Below the pieces are notes generated by a model. It saw only the letters and a list, made by a program, of their open reading frames with translations. It searched no databases and was not told the origin of the DNA. A program made the translations under genes and the position numbers. Positions 33,768 to 44,459 of a stretch of 64,000 bases of DNA are shown in pieces; position 1 is the stretch's first letter; every line of letters starts with the position of its first letter. Source of the DNA: Carnobacterium divergens (GTDB lineage: Bacteria; Bacillota; Bacilli; Lactobacillales; Carnobacteriaceae); assembly GCF_900258435.1 (NCBI RefSeq), contig NZ_LT992558.1, positions 1,517,518 to 1,581,517 on the forward strand, in the 5' to 3' direction.

Positions 33768-34592
33768 ATTATCGTAACTCATATCATTTAGTTGTAACGT
33801 ATTTAAAATAATAGCTGCAGTTTCTTCAATTGAACGATTCGAAACATTAATAACAAGGCAGTCCAATTTATTGTATAAATCTTGTGCAAACGCCAGTTCA
33901 TCATCAATGCGCTTCATATCAGAATAAGCAGTATCTGGGTTTAAACCATAAGCAATCATTCTTTCACGACGAATCGAATTTAAAATTTTCGGATCATTGG
34001 TTAATCCAACGATTTTTTTCGGATTTACTTTCCACAATTGATCAGGAATATGTGCTTCAGGCACGAGTGGTAAATTCGCAACTTTTAAATTTTTATTGGC
34101 TAAAAACATACTTAAGGGGGTCTTTGATGTTCTAGAGACACCTAGTAGAACAATATCAGCCTCAAGAAAACCTTTTGGGTCTTTGCCGTCATCGTATTTT
34201 ACAGCGAATTCAATTGCGCTGATTCGATGGAAGTAATTATCGTTTAGTTGATGTAACGCTCCAGCTTCTTTTGTAGGCACAGCGCCTGTTCGTTTTTCAA
34301 TTTCTTCAATCACAGGGTTTAATAAATCAAAACAGTACAAGTTATTTTCTTTACAAAATTGATTTGCAGCAGAACTCAAACCGTTTGTGATTAACGTATG
34401 AAGAATCATCGCATTTTCTTCTTTAGCTTTTTCTAAAATTGAAATAAGAGTGTCTTCTCCTCGAACAAATGGATAGCGGGAAACATCCACTTCTAAATCA
34501 GGAAATTGTGCTAGGGCTGCTTGAATCAGTTTATTGGCTGTTTCTCCAACAGAATCAGAAATAATGTATACATATTGCTCTTTTTTACTCAT
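33765..34592 (-). CDS. yqfL: Pyruvate,phosphate dikinase regulatory protein, copy 1
   Basis: This bifunctional kinase/phosphorylase of the DUF299 family acts on PPDK (or PEP synthase). The 275-residue product has YIISDSVGETANKLIQAAL, the LLGVSRTSKTPLSMFLAN nucleotide loop, AIEFAVKYDDGKDP, KVANLPLVPE and IGLTNDP. It is close in sequence to the next gene and opposite the same regulator. It seems to have its own promoter (minus-strand TATAAT at 34629-34634), since a terminator separates it from copy 2. No ppdK lies in this window. Confidence 0.93.
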   Translation of the reverse strand: MSKKEQYVYIISDSVGETANKLIQAALAQFPDLEVDVSRYPFVRGEDTLISILEKAKEENAMILHTLITNGLSSAANQFCKENNLYCFDLLNPVIEEIEKRTGAVPTKEAGALHQLNDNYFHRISAIEFAVKYDDGKDPKGFLEADIVLLGVSRTSKTPLSMFLANKNLKVANLPLVPEAHIPDQLWKVNPKKIVGLTNDPKILNSIRRERMIAYGLNPDTAYSDMKRIDDELAFAQDLYNKLDCLVINVSNRSIEETAAIILNTLQLNDMSYDN

Positions 34593-34628
34593 AATAAACT
34601 CCTTTGTTAAAAAATAATGTGATACTTC

Positions 34629-34634
34629 ATTATA
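34629..34634 (-). promoter_or_regulatory. -10 of the copy 1 yqfL gene
   Basis: TATAAT on the minus strand, 37 bases upstream of the ATG; the -35 is weak. Confidence 0.4.
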
Positions 34635-34658
34635 CCTTATTCAAACGAACTTTAAAAT

Positions 34659-34692
34659 AAAAGAAAAGACCTATTCCGAGGTAGAATAGGTC
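34659..34692 (-). terminator. Terminator between the two yqfL copies
   Basis: On the minus strand GACCTATTC...GAATAGGTC (34668-34692) is followed by TTTTCTTTT. Confidence 0.75.
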
Positions 34693-34768
34693 CAATAAAA
34701 GGACATAAAATTGAGGTGTTTTATGTCTATGAGGTATATATTGTACTCCAAGTGGAGGGACAAACAAA

Positions 34769-35569
34769 TTAAGTTAAGGCACAAATCAATGCGGCGGTTT
34801 CTTCAATCGCACGATGTTCGACATCAATGACTTGAATGCCTAATTGTTGATAAAGTTCATTTGCAAAAGCGAGTTCTTCTGCAATTCGTGTTTCACTGGA
34901 ATAGCTTGCATTTTCATTTAAGCCAAGTGTGCGTAACCTTGATTTTCGAATTTTCATCAAGGAATGAGCGCTACTGGTTAACCCAATGATTTTGGCTGGA
35001 TCTATTTCAAACAATTCTTTTGGCACGGCAGCTTCTGGAATAATCGGAAGATTTGCCACTTTAAAATTATTATTTGCTAGATACATACTTAAAGGTGTTT
35101 TTGAGGTTCTTGAAACACCCAGTAAAACAAAATCTGCTAGTAAAAAGCTTCGAGGGTCTTTGCCGTCGTCATACTTTACTGCAAATTCAATCGCAGAAAC
35201 TCTGCTAAAATAATGCTCGTCTAACTTATGAAGAGCACCAGGTTCTTCTAACGGGGACGTTCCTGTTTTAGCATGTAGAACACGAGTAAGCGGACTCATC
35301 ACATCAACATAGGATAATCCTGTCTCTTTACAAAAATCTACTACAAGACGTACAAATTTTTTTGAGACCAAAGTATGCACGATAATGCCATTTTCTTTTA
35401 ATACTTCATTTAAAATATCAAGTAACATTTTTTCATCTTCGATAAATGGATAGCGTCTGATGTCTGTTAATTTAAGTTCTGGGAACTGAACCAATACGGC
35501 AGAAACGACTTTTTGAGCGGTTTCGCCTATAGAATCAGATAAAATATAAATAATGGGTTGTTTGCTCAT
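34769..35569 (-). CDS. yqfL: Pyruvate,phosphate dikinase regulatory protein, copy 2
   Basis: A second DUF299 protein of 266 residues: YILSDSIGETAQKVVSAVL, LLGVSRTSKTPLSMYLAN, AIEFAVKYDDGKDP, KVANLPIIPE and IGLTSSAH. All key motifs are retained, so neither copy is visibly decayed. It follows ccpN by 28 bases, the arrangement known from Bacillus subtilis ccpN-yqfL; copy 1 lies downstream past a terminator. Tandem copies suggest either different targets or dosage. Confidence 0.92.
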   Translation of the reverse strand: MSKQPIIYILSDSIGETAQKVVSAVLVQFPELKLTDIRRYPFIEDEKMLLDILNEVLKENGIIVHTLVSKKFVRLVVDFCKETGLSYVDVMSPLTRVLHAKTGTSPLEEPGALHKLDEHYFSRVSAIEFAVKYDDGKDPRSFLLADFVLLGVSRTSKTPLSMYLANNNFKVANLPIIPEAAVPKELFEIDPAKIIGLTSSAHSLMKIRKSRLRTLGLNENASYSSETRIAEELAFANELYQQLGIQVIDVEHRAIEETAALICALT

Positions 35570-35597
35570 AAATAGTGAACTCCTTCGAGGGTACGTC

Positions 35598-36221
35598 TTA
35601 TTTCTTCATGTGTATCGCTTCATCAATAAAATGTTTTAAGACTACTGTTTTAGAAACTTTTCCGATCACTAAAGCGGGGTTATCTTTACTCACAACCGGC
35701 AGAGAATCGATTTGATGTTGAATGATTTTATATCCAGCGTCTAAAATTCGTTCGTCTTCTTGAAGGGTCACGACATTTGGCATTCTTGTCATAATCATCG
35801 CAACTGGAACTTGATTTAGTGAGGTAGTGGAAATTGTACTACGCAATAAGTCTTTTCTTGAAATAATTCCAAGCAAGACTTGATTTTCTGTTACGTACAG
35901 GGTTCCAACATCATGCATAAACAACATAGTCACGGCGTCATTTATGGTTGCCTCTTTTTTTATCACAACAGGTGGAACCATAATTTCGGAAATGCTTTTT
36001 TCATATAAATCCTCAAATAGCAAAGGTTCAAAATTTTGACCTGCAAAGAAATAGCCAACTTTAGGCCTAGCATCGAGAATTCCTGTCATGGTTAAGATCG
36101 TTAAATCTGTTCGTAAAGTTGGTTTTGATAAACACAGTTGTTTTGCAATATTATCGGCACTAATGGGTTCACTGTCTTTCACGATCTGGATAATGTTCTT
36201 TTGACGTTCTGTTAGCTCCAT
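35598..36221 (-). CDS. ccpN: CcpN-type repressor (HTH plus CBS pair)
   Basis: The 207-residue protein has an N-terminal winged helix (1-65: ERQKNIIQIVKDSEPISADNIAKQLCLSKPTLRTDLTIL) and two CBS domains (about 75-135 and 140-200: ISEIMVPPVVIKKEATINDAV, IMTRMPNVVTLQEDERILDAGYKI). CcpN represses gluconeogenic genes (gapB, pckA) in B. subtilis, with CBS domains sensing ATP/ADP. Its pairing with yqfL supports the call. It is likely the first gene of the operon, transcribed to the left. Confidence 0.92.
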   Translation of the reverse strand: MELTERQKNIIQIVKDSEPISADNIAKQLCLSKPTLRTDLTILTMTGILDARPKVGYFFAGQNFEPLLFEDLYEKSISEIMVPPVVIKKEATINDAVTMLFMHDVGTLYVTENQVLLGIISRKDLLRSTISTTSLNQVPVAMIMTRMPNVVTLQEDERILDAGYKIIQHQIDSLPVVSKDNPALVIGKVSKTVVLKHFIDEAIHMKK

Positions 36222-36433
36222 TGTGCACCTCGATTCTTAAGTGTTGCTTATACAACTTATTATATAGTAGGTCACAAATAAAATCAATAAGACGTGTTAA
36301 TTGATTTAATAAACGGATAAATAGCGTTATTCCAAAAAAATAATTTCCACACTTCTTTTAAGTAAGCAAATTTGCTAATTGAGGGTGAAATAGGGTATAA
36401 TAATCAAGAAGAATGTAGATGGGAGGCAGAAAA

Positions 36434-36859
36434 ATGCTTGAAACAGCTGTTAAAAGAGCAATAGATGTTTTAAAAGATCATGGTTATAAATATACCGATA
36501 AACGCGAAGGAATGTTGTTGCTTTTTGCGAATGAAAATCGTTATTTGACTGCTAAAGATGTACAAAATGGATTGAAAGAAAGTTTTCCAAATTTAAGTTA
36601 TGATACTATTTATCGAAATTTATATACATTTGTTGAAGTAAATGTTTTAGAAGAAACCGAACTAAATGGTGAAAAAATGTTTCGTTTCGCCTGTGTTCAT
36701 GAAGGACATCATCATCATTTTATTTGTACAATTTGTGGCAATACAAAAGAAATCCATATGTGTCCAATGAATTTCTTTGAAGAACAACTAACGGGTTGTG
36801 AGATTGAAAGCCATCGGTTTGAAATTTTTGGTAAATGTGAAAAATGCTCTCTCTTATAA
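36434..36859 (+). CDS. zur: Fur-family regulator (Zur-like)
   Basis: The start is ATG 36434 behind GGGAGG; ATG 36419 precedes the RBS. The 141-residue metalloregulator has the winged helix (YKYTDKREGMLLLF, LSYDTIYRNLYTFVE), His-rich HEGHHHHFIC, and two CxxC zinc-structural motifs (CTIC and CEKC). The Zur specificity is a guess from synteny before rpsU in enterococci and from the H-rich sensing site; Fur or PerR cannot be excluded by eye. Confidence 0.8.
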   Translation: MLETAVKRAIDVLKDHGYKYTDKREGMLLLFANENRYLTAKDVQNGLKESFPNLSYDTIYRNLYTFVEVNVLEETELNGEKMFRFACVHEGHHHHFICTICGNTKEIHMCPMNFFEEQLTGCEIESHRFEIFGKCEKCSLL

Positions 36860-36994
36860 AATAAAGCCTGCTATGTCAGTTCTAAGAGCTAACTCAGTGC
36901 GCTTTTTTTAATAGAATTGCCTTGTTTTATTATTTTTTCATTACGAAAAGCTAAAAACAATTCCACTTTTTTTAAAAGAATTTCCAATGTCTTA

Positions 36995-37023
36995 TTGACG
37001 TAATTTTATTCATTCGATATAAT
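36995..37023 (+). promoter_or_regulatory. rpsU promoter
   Basis: TTGACG (36995-37000), a 17-base spacer and TATAAT (37018-37023): one mismatch from the consensus. Confidence 0.8.
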
Positions 37024-37113
37024 GAAGAAGGACAGTTATTATTTATGTAGTAGATTGTTAGTTGCATAATGAAAAACGGTTACTTTTATAAGCTCGGAGG
37101 GAGGGAATTTAAT

Positions 37114-37287
37114 ATGTCAAAAACAGTCGTTCGTAAAAACGAATCTCTTGATGATGCTCTTCGTCGCTTCAAACGTACCGTATCTAAAACAGGTACTTTG
37201 CAAGAAGCTCGCAAACGCGAATTCTATGAAAAACCAAGTGTGAAGCGTAAGAAAAAATCTGAAGCTGCTAGAAAACGTAAATTCTAA
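37114..37287 (+). CDS. rpsU: 30S ribosomal protein S21
   Basis: ATG 37114 follows GGAGGGAGGG; the open frame upstream (from 37069) is leader. The 57-residue, very basic protein has the S21 motif [17 protein letters not shown] and a lysine/arginine-rich tail ending [11 protein letters not shown]. It is the head of the conserved rpsU-yqeY-phoH group. Confidence 0.97.
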   Translation: MSKTVVRKNESLDDALRRFKRTVSKTGTLQEARKREFYEKPSVKRKKKSEAARKRKF

Positions 37288-37316
37288 TCAGTTGCTTTTT
37301 AATGAGGGTGGATAAT

Positions 37317-37760
37317 ATGTCTCTTCTAACTACGTTAAATGAAGACATGAAAACAGCGATGAAAGCCAAAGATAAAGAAACTTTGACGGTTATTCGTATG
37401 TTGAAAGCTTCATTACAAAACGAACAAATTAAAACAGGCAAAGAATTAAGCGAGGATGAAGAATTAACGATTCTTGCTCGTGAGATGAAACAACGTCGTG
37501 ATTCTTTAGCAGAGTTTAAGAATGCTGATCGAGAAGATTTAGTTGAAAAAACAGAAGCTGAGATCGTGATTGTTGAAAAATATTTGCCAAAACAACTTTC
37601 TGAAACTGAGATTAAAGCAATAGTCACTGAAGCAATTGCAACAGTTGAAGCCTCTTCTATGAAGGACTTTGGCAAAGTAATGGGTGCTGTTATGCCTAAA
37701 ACTAAGGGAATTGCAGATGGAAATGTGGTTAATCGTATTGTGAAAGAATCGTTAAGTTAA
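37317..37760 (+). CDS. yqeY: GatB/YqeY domain protein
   Basis: ATG 37317 lies behind GAGGGTG. The 147-residue protein is the stand-alone YqeY domain ([43 protein letters not shown], then [30 protein letters not shown]). This is homologous to the tail of GatB, which binds tRNA. Its exact role is unsettled. It follows rpsU by 29 bases. Confidence 0.94.
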   Translation: MSLLTTLNEDMKTAMKAKDKETLTVIRMLKASLQNEQIKTGKELSEDEELTILAREMKQRRDSLAEFKNADREDLVEKTEAEIVIVEKYLPKQLSETEIKAIVTEAIATVEASSMKDFGKVMGAVMPKTKGIADGNVVNRIVKESLS

Positions 37761-37964
37761 GATTTGAAGAACATTATTGGAGTGCGAATTCTGATAGTGT
37801 TCTTTTTGTTTACAATCATAGTCAGTTAGATAGGAAGATTTTTTTTACATAATAAATCAACATGTAACGGCTTTTATTGTGGTAGTGGAATACTTCTTTT
37901 TGTTGAAAAAATATGCTATCATTTCATTAAAGCCTATTCTAAAAACTAAAGGAGTGTCAGACGT

Positions 37965-38963
37965 TTGACCAAACTAAAAGATGCAACGCGAGAACTACAA
38001 TTAAAAAATGAAGATTTAGCTATTGCCTTATTTGGCAATCATGATAAAAATTTGTTATTATTAGAAGAATCAATGAACGTGACGATTAATAGTCGTGGCG
38101 AAAAAATTGAATTAATAGGAGAAGAAAGCCAAATTCAATTAGTTGAAGAAATTCTGATTAAACTCCAAGAATTAATTAAAAGAGGGATTCGAGTAGGACA
38201 AGCTGATGTTTTAAGTGCAGTGAAAATGGCTGAAAAAGGTAGTTTAGAATACTTTATTAGTCTCTACGAAGAAGAGATTGGAAAAGACTTTAGTGGGAAA
38301 CCGATTCGTGCTAAGAATAGTGGACAACGAGAGTATGTTCAAGCAGTTAAAAAAAATGACATTGTCTTTGGGATTGGACCTGCTGGAACAGGGAAAACGT
38401 ATTTGGCCGTTGTGATGGCTATTTCAGCGTTGAAAAATGGCGACGTTAAGAAGATTATTTTAACTCGTCCTGCTGTCGAAGCCGGTGAAAGTTTGGGTTT
38501 CTTGCCAGGTGATTTAAAAGAGAAGGTAGATCCTTATTTACGACCTATCTATGATGCGTTAAATAGCGTCTTTGGTACAGAACACACCACTCGTTTAATG
38601 GAACGAGGGGTGATTGAAATTGCGCCACTTGCTTATATGCGTGGACGTACTTTAGAAGATGCCTTTATCATTCTTGATGAAGCTCAAAATGCAACAGCAG
38701 CCCAAATGAAAATGTTTTTAACAAGGCTAGGTTTTGGCTCAAAAATGATTGTGAACGGTGATAAGACCCAAATAGACTTACCAAGGGGCGCTAATAGCGG
38801 ATTGATTCATGCTGAAAAAACGTTACAAGGAATTAAAGGCATTCGTTTTGTTCGATTTGATTCAAGCGATGTGGTGCGTCATCCAGTTGTGGCAAGTATT
38901 ATTGAGGCTTATGAAAAAGAATCAAAAGATGAATTAAAAAATAGCAGAAACACAAAAGAATAG
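37965..38963 (+). CDS. phoH: PhoH-like ATPase
   Basis: TTG 37965 has AAAGGAG upstream. The 332-residue protein has an N-terminal KH-like region and the PhoH ATPase core: Walker A GPAGTGKTYLAV (about residue 140), ILTRPAVEAGESLGFLPGD, DEAQNATAAQMKMFLTRLG (Walker B) and VNGDKTQIDLP. It is linked to RNA metabolism and ribosome maturation. Next to pgpH and ybeY, the standard Firmicute order. Confidence 0.95.
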   Translation: MTKLKDATRELQLKNEDLAIALFGNHDKNLLLLEESMNVTINSRGEKIELIGEESQIQLVEEILIKLQELIKRGIRVGQADVLSAVKMAEKGSLEYFISLYEEEIGKDFSGKPIRAKNSGQREYVQAVKKNDIVFGIGPAGTGKTYLAVVMAISALKNGDVKKIILTRPAVEAGESLGFLPGDLKEKVDPYLRPIYDALNSVFGTEHTTRLMERGVIEIAPLAYMRGRTLEDAFIILDEAQNATAAQMKMFLTRLGFGSKMIVNGDKTQIDLPRGANSGLIHAEKTLQGIKGIRFVRFDSSDVVRHPVVASIIEAYEKESKDELKNSRNTKE

Positions 38964-38974
38964 GATGTGTAAGA

Positions 38975-41161
38975 ATGAAGCGAATAATAGTTAGCATACA
39001 AAAGAAAATGGGGAAATTTTACATTCCATTTGTACTTGCACTATTTTCCCTCATTCTTTTTTTCATTATTTTTGATAGCGTTAAACCAAAATCATTGGAC
39101 TTGAGATTATATCAAGTAGCCGACGAAACGGTTCGCGCCAATGCAACAATTGAAGATAAAGAAAAAACGAAAGAGAATCAAAAAGCAGCCTCGGAGAGTG
39201 TTCAACCGGTTTATCAATTAAACAGCAATTTAGTGAATACTCAATTATCTAAACTTGAAATTTTATTCGCTACAATTGAAGACATTCGAACGCAATATCA
39301 AGATAAAACAAAAAAAATAGAAGAAACAACTGAAAATAGAGAGAGTGCAATTGATACATTAAATAAAGAAAAAACAGTGGCTTTTCGTGAAAAAATGAAA
39401 TCCTCAACAGATCAAGCAAATGATTTTTCAAATGACTTACCTGATTGGGCAATCGTACAATTGCTAAATATGGAAAGTGCGACGTTAAAATCTGTAAAAG
39501 AAAATACTTGGAAAATTGTCAAAGAAAAAATGTCAAAAGCCATCCGAGATACAGATTTAACTGAAGTAAAACAAGAAGCAAAGGACAAATTAGAATATAG
39601 TAACTTAACAGGAAATAATCTGAGAACGGCCAGTTTAATTGTTGAAAATAGCATTGTCGAAAATGAAATTTTAAACGAAAAAGCAACAGAAGAACAAAAG
39701 CAAATGGCTGTTGAACGTGTTCAGCCAGCTATGATATTACAAGGACAAGTGCTGGTTCAAGAAGGACATATTGTGGATAGCAATGCAATGAATCAAATTG
39801 AATTGCTTGGACTATTAGATAAAACAGCTTCTTACCGTCCAATTTATGCGTTGATTTTAGTATTGATTACACAAATGCTCATTCTCTATTACTTGGAAAT
39901 GAATAAAAAGAATCGTTTGATTGAAAGAGGTCAACATATTACGCTATACATCTTTGTCATGGTATTTGGTGTCATTGTCATGAAGGGATTGCAATTGATT
40001 CAGTCATCTGGCGCCAATTTCTTAGCCATGTTATATCCAGCAGCGTTGATTCCCTTACTTGTTACCGTATTTGTCTCTAGAAGATTTGGCATTATTGCAA
40101 ATGGATTTTTAGCAGCGTTCTCTATTTTTATTTTTATTGGAGAAGCTGGAACTAGTTTTAGTTTAGTCGTAACACTCTTTTATTTATTAAGTGGTATGAT
40201 GGGAACAATGCTAAGTAGAGCGAGAATCAATCGCCAATTGTGGCCAACGTTTATCTGGATAACAATTTTTAATAGTTTGTTTGTTATTGCATTTGTTCTC
40301 TATTTAAATATGCAACCATTGTCAAGAGACGGTTTACTGATTTTGCTTTACGGAGTATTAAGTGGGTTAGCGTCATATATCTTAGCGATTGTATTGAATC
40401 CGTATATAGAAGTATTGTTTGAAGACAATGCCGTTTTGACTTTGACAGAGTTAGCCAATCCGAATCAGCCTTTGTTAAAAGAACTTTTAATAAAAGCAGC
40501 AGGAACGTACCATCATAGTTTGATGGTGGCTAATCTAAGTGCGAATGCAGTCGAAGAAATTGGTGGAGATTCAATGTTTGCTAGAGTGGCTTGTTATTAC
40601 CATGATGTTGGAAAAATAAAACATCCTTTCTTTTTCGTTGAAAATTTACCACCTGGGATGGAAAATCCTCATAATATCTTAAAACCAGAAGAGAGCAAAG
40701 AAATTATCTTTAATCATGTTACAGAAGGTGTTAAAATGTTAGAGGAAGCGAAGTTGCCAAAAGGAATTGTGGACATCTGTGCCCAACACCACGGCACTAC
40801 GCTAATGAAATTTTTCTATGTAAAAGCCAAAGAAGCCAATCCGGATGTTTTGGAAAGTGATTTTCGTTATCCTGGACCAAAACCACAAACAAAGGAAGCC
40901 GCAGTTATCAATATTGCCGATAGTTGTGAAGCCGCCATCCGAGCAATGTCACAACCTACAACTGAAAAAATTGCGACTTTTGTTCATGAATTGATTAATG
41001 GACGAATTATCGATGGTCAATTTGATGAATGTGCAATCACTTTAAAAGAATTGCACCAAGTGGAATTATCAATTTGTGAAGGGTTAAATGGGACCTTTCA
41101 TTCACGTATAGAATATCCAACGCTTAAGAAAAACAACGCTACAAATGAAGGGAAGTCCTAA
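38975..41161 (+). CDS. pgpH: HD-domain c-di-AMP phosphodiesterase (PgpH/YqfF)
   Basis: The 728-residue membrane protein has one N-terminal membrane helix, a large extracellular 7TMR-HDED region (about 45-285) and about seven membrane helices (about 290-480). A cytoplasmic HD domain (about 495-660) carries [22 protein letters not shown] (the HD pair) and [17 protein letters not shown]. PgpH hydrolyses c-di-AMP, controlling K+ and osmotic balance. Located between phoH and ybeY as in Listeria and Enterococcus. Confidence 0.94.
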   Translation: MKRIIVSIQKKMGKFYIPFVLALFSLILFFIIFDSVKPKSLDLRLYQVADETVRANATIEDKEKTKENQKAASESVQPVYQLNSNLVNTQLSKLEILFATIEDIRTQYQDKTKKIEETTENRESAIDTLNKEKTVAFREKMKSSTDQANDFSNDLPDWAIVQLLNMESATLKSVKENTWKIVKEKMSKAIRDTDLTEVKQEAKDKLEYSNLTGNNLRTASLIVENSIVENEILNEKATEEQKQMAVERVQPAMILQGQVLVQEGHIVDSNAMNQIELLGLLDKTASYRPIYALILVLITQMLILYYLEMNKKNRLIERGQHITLYIFVMVFGVIVMKGLQLIQSSGANFLAMLYPAALIPLLVTVFVSRRFGIIANGFLAAFSIFIFIGEAGTSFSLVVTLFYLLSGMMGTMLSRARINRQLWPTFIWITIFNSLFVIAFVLYLNMQPLSRDGLLILLYGVLSGLASYILAIVLNPYIEVLFEDNAVLTLTELANPNQPLLKELLIKAAGTYHHSLMVANLSANAVEEIGGDSMFARVACYYHDVGKIKHPFFFVENLPPGMENPHNILKPEESKEIIFNHVTEGVKMLEEAKLPKGIVDICAQHHGTTLMKFFYVKAKEANPDVLESDFRYPGPKPQTKEAAVINIADSCEAAIRAMSQPTTEKIATFVHELINGRIIDGQFDECAITLKELHQVELSICEGLNGTFHSRIEYPTLKKNNATNEGKS

Positions 41162-41162
41162 T

Positions 41163-41616
41163 ATGGAACTTGATTTATATGATGAAACTGGAAAAGTAAC
41201 TACTGAACAGCAGAAACTAGTAGAATCATTATTAGAATTTGCTGGAGGTCATTTAAATTTACCAGAGGATACAGAAATGTCAGTAACGTTTACTGATAAT
41301 GAGGGAATTCAAACAATTAACCGTGACTATCGTGGAAAAGATCAGCCCACTGATGTCATTAGCTTTGCTTTGGAAGATGAAGTCGAAGGCGAAGAGGCGA
41401 TTAATTTTGATTTACTAGATGAAAAAATGCCTCGTAATATAGGAGACATTATTATTTCTATCGATAAAACCGCAGAACAAGCAGCTGATTATGGTCATTC
41501 ATTTGACCGTGAATTAGGGTTTCTAGCACTTCATGGTTTTCTTCATTTAAACGGATATGATCATATGGAGCTTGCTGATGAAAAAGAAATGTTTGGTTTG
41601 CAGAAAGTGATATTAG

Positions 41617-41639
<23 letters not shown>
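41163..41639 (+). CDS. ybeY: Endoribonuclease YbeY
   Basis: ATG 41163 ([10 protein letters not shown]) is preferred; in-frame ATG 41145 lies in the pgpH end. This is a 158-residue metal-dependent rRNA maturation factor. [31 protein letters not shown] and the zinc motif [14 protein letters not shown] (HxxxHxxxxxH) are intact. It overlaps dgkA by 23 bases, so translation is coupled. Confidence 0.96.
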
Positions 41640-42441
<802 letters not shown>

Positions 42442-42442
<1 letters not shown>

Positions 42443-43341
42443 TGAGTGAGTACAAATCGGGTTTTGTTGCCATCGTAGGCAGACCAAATGTAGGGAAATC
42501 GACCCTCTTAAATCGTGTAGTAGGTCAAAAAATTGCAATCATGAGTGATAAAGCACAGACGACTAGAAATAAAATTCAAGGAATTCATACAACGGATGAA
42601 TCGCAAATTATTTTCATCGACACACCTGGTATCCACAAACCAAAACATCGGTTAGGTGACTTTATGGTAGACTCTGCTTTAAGTAGTCTTAGAGGCGTTG
42701 ATGTAATTCTATTGATGGTAAATGCAGAAGAAAAACGTGGACCGGGTGACAATTTCATTATTGATAAATTAAAAGAAAATAAAACCCCAATATTTTTAAT
42801 TATTAATAAAATTGACAAAATTCATCCAGAAAAATTATTGGAAATTATGAATGATTACCAAAGCCAATTAGAATTTGCAGAAATTATTCCAATCTCTGCA
42901 ACTGAAGGAAATAATGTGGAAACACTCCTAAGTGAAATCACAAAACGTTTACCAGAAGGACCGCAATATTATCCTGAAGATCAAGTAACAGATCACCCTG
43001 AGTATTTTATTGTGTCTGAGTTGATTCGTGAAAAAGTACTAGAATTAACGCGAGAAGAGATTCCACATTCTGTTGCGGTAGTAGTAGAAAGCATGAAACG
43101 CAATGAGAATGATAAAGTACAAGTACAAGCTACTATTATCGTTGAACGTTCTTCGCAAAAAGGCATTATCATTGGTAAAGGTGGAAAAATGCTAAAAGAT
43201 ATTGGCATCAAGGCTAGAAAAGATATCGAAATTATGCTAGGCGATAAAATTTATCTAGAACTTTGGGTCAAAGTACAAAAAGATTGGCGCGACAAACAAA
43301 ATTATTTAACTGACTATGGTTATAAAAAAGACGATTATTGA
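42442..43341 (+). CDS. era: GTPase Era
   Basis: Essential GTPase in 30S assembly that binds the 3' end of 16S rRNA. The 299-residue protein has G1 [12 protein letters not shown]3 [14 protein letters not shown]4 NKIDK and a KH domain ([32 protein letters not shown]). It shares its first base with the cdd stop. A hairpin terminator follows, but recO is still the next gene, 69 bases on. Confidence 0.98.
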
Positions 43342-43350
43342 TAGAAACTG

Positions 43351-43385
43351 GACCTTAAAAGAATTTTCTTTTAAGGTCTGCTTTT
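43351..43385 (+). terminator. Hairpin between era and recO
   Basis: GACCTTAAAAG (43351-43361) pairs with CTTTTAAGGTC (43368-43378), followed by TGCTTTTG: a possible partial terminator. Confidence 0.55.
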
Positions 43386-43410
43386 GTATAGATTGTAAGG
43401 GAGGCTAATG

Positions 43411-44199
43411 ATGGGACCGCTTGAAGAGATTGAAGGGATAATCTTATCTGTTCGCAATCATCGTGAAAATGATCAACTAGTTAAAATCTTTACCAATCGG
43501 TTTGGCAAGCGAATGTTTTTTGTAAAAGGTACAAGAAAAGCAAATAGTAAAATAAAATCAGCCATTTTGCCTTTTACGAAAGCATCTTACATTGCAGATA
43601 TTCGTGATTCAGGGTTGTGTTTTTTACGAGATGCCAAAGAAGTGACACATTTCAATGCGATGCAGACAGATATCTTTTTAAACGCCTATGCGACTTATGT
43701 ATTAAATTTAGCGGATGCAGCCTTAGAAGATGGTGTCGTAGACCCTGTTTTATTTAATAAAGTGGAAATGACGTTAACGGATATTGATGAAGGCTATGAT
43801 CCAGAAATTATGGTGAATATCTTTGAAGTCCAATTATTGCCTTACTTTGGTGTGGCCCCTGAACTGCGAGGTTGTACGGTTTGTGGTGAAATGGACGGAA
43901 ATTTTGATTACTCTGATAGTTATGGCGGATTGTTATGTCAAAAGCATTGGAGTTTAGATGAGCATCGCTACCATGCAAGTCCAAGAGCCATCTATTTTTT
44001 ACAAATTTTCTCAAGGATTTCATTGGACAAATTAGGAACAATTACCGTAAAAGAAGAGACAAAAAAAGAGTTGCGACATTTAATTGATATGATTTATGAT
44101 GAATCAGTAGGTATTAAATTGAAAAGTAAGTCCTTTATTGATCAAATGTATACTTGGGGCGATATGCTCTTAAAGAAAGATAAAAATTCACTAAATTAA
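43411..44199 (+). CDS. recO: DNA repair protein RecO
   Basis: RecF-pathway mediator that loads RecA onto SSB-coated DNA. The 262-residue protein has the N-terminal OB fold (EEIEGIILSVRNHRENDQLVKIFTNRFGKRMFFVKGTRK), a helical core and a four-Cys type zinc region (CTVCGEM...LLCQKH). ATG 43411 is best placed against GGGAGG; ATG 43408 is only 3 bases away from it. Conserved era-recO-glyQ order, but here two genes intervene before glyQ. Confidence 0.94.
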   Translation: MGPLEEIEGIILSVRNHRENDQLVKIFTNRFGKRMFFVKGTRKANSKIKSAILPFTKASYIADIRDSGLCFLRDAKEVTHFNAMQTDIFLNAYATYVLNLADAALEDGVVDPVLFNKVEMTLTDIDEGYDPEIMVNIFEVQLLPYFGVAPELRGCTVCGEMDGNFDYSDSYGGLLCQKHWSLDEHRYHASPRAIYFLQIFSRISLDKLGTITVKEETKKELRHLIDMIYDESVGIKLKSKSFIDQMYTWGDMLLKKDKNSLN

Positions 44200-44241
44200 A
44201 AAACGTTAATCATTCATTAGAAAAATGGTTGACGTTTTTTT
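44200..44241 (+). terminator. Terminator after recO
   Basis: AAAACGTTAATCATT pairs with AATGGTTGACGTTTT (two G-T pairs), then T-run. Confidence 0.75.
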
Positions 44242-44459
44242 GTTTGTGATTGACTACTTTAAAGTCTTTTCCTCGTATAAACATTAAGTATAATTAATAA
44301 AGCGGTCACAAAAGCGTCATAAAGTAAGGTTAATTAAATTCTAGGTGTTTTTCAATATAGTAAAAAAACGACCGATTTGTTAAAATTTAAATAGTGCACA
44401 ATAAATTTAATTGCGAATTTTTTGTACATATTTATTTTTTTAGGGGGAGAACAAGAATT

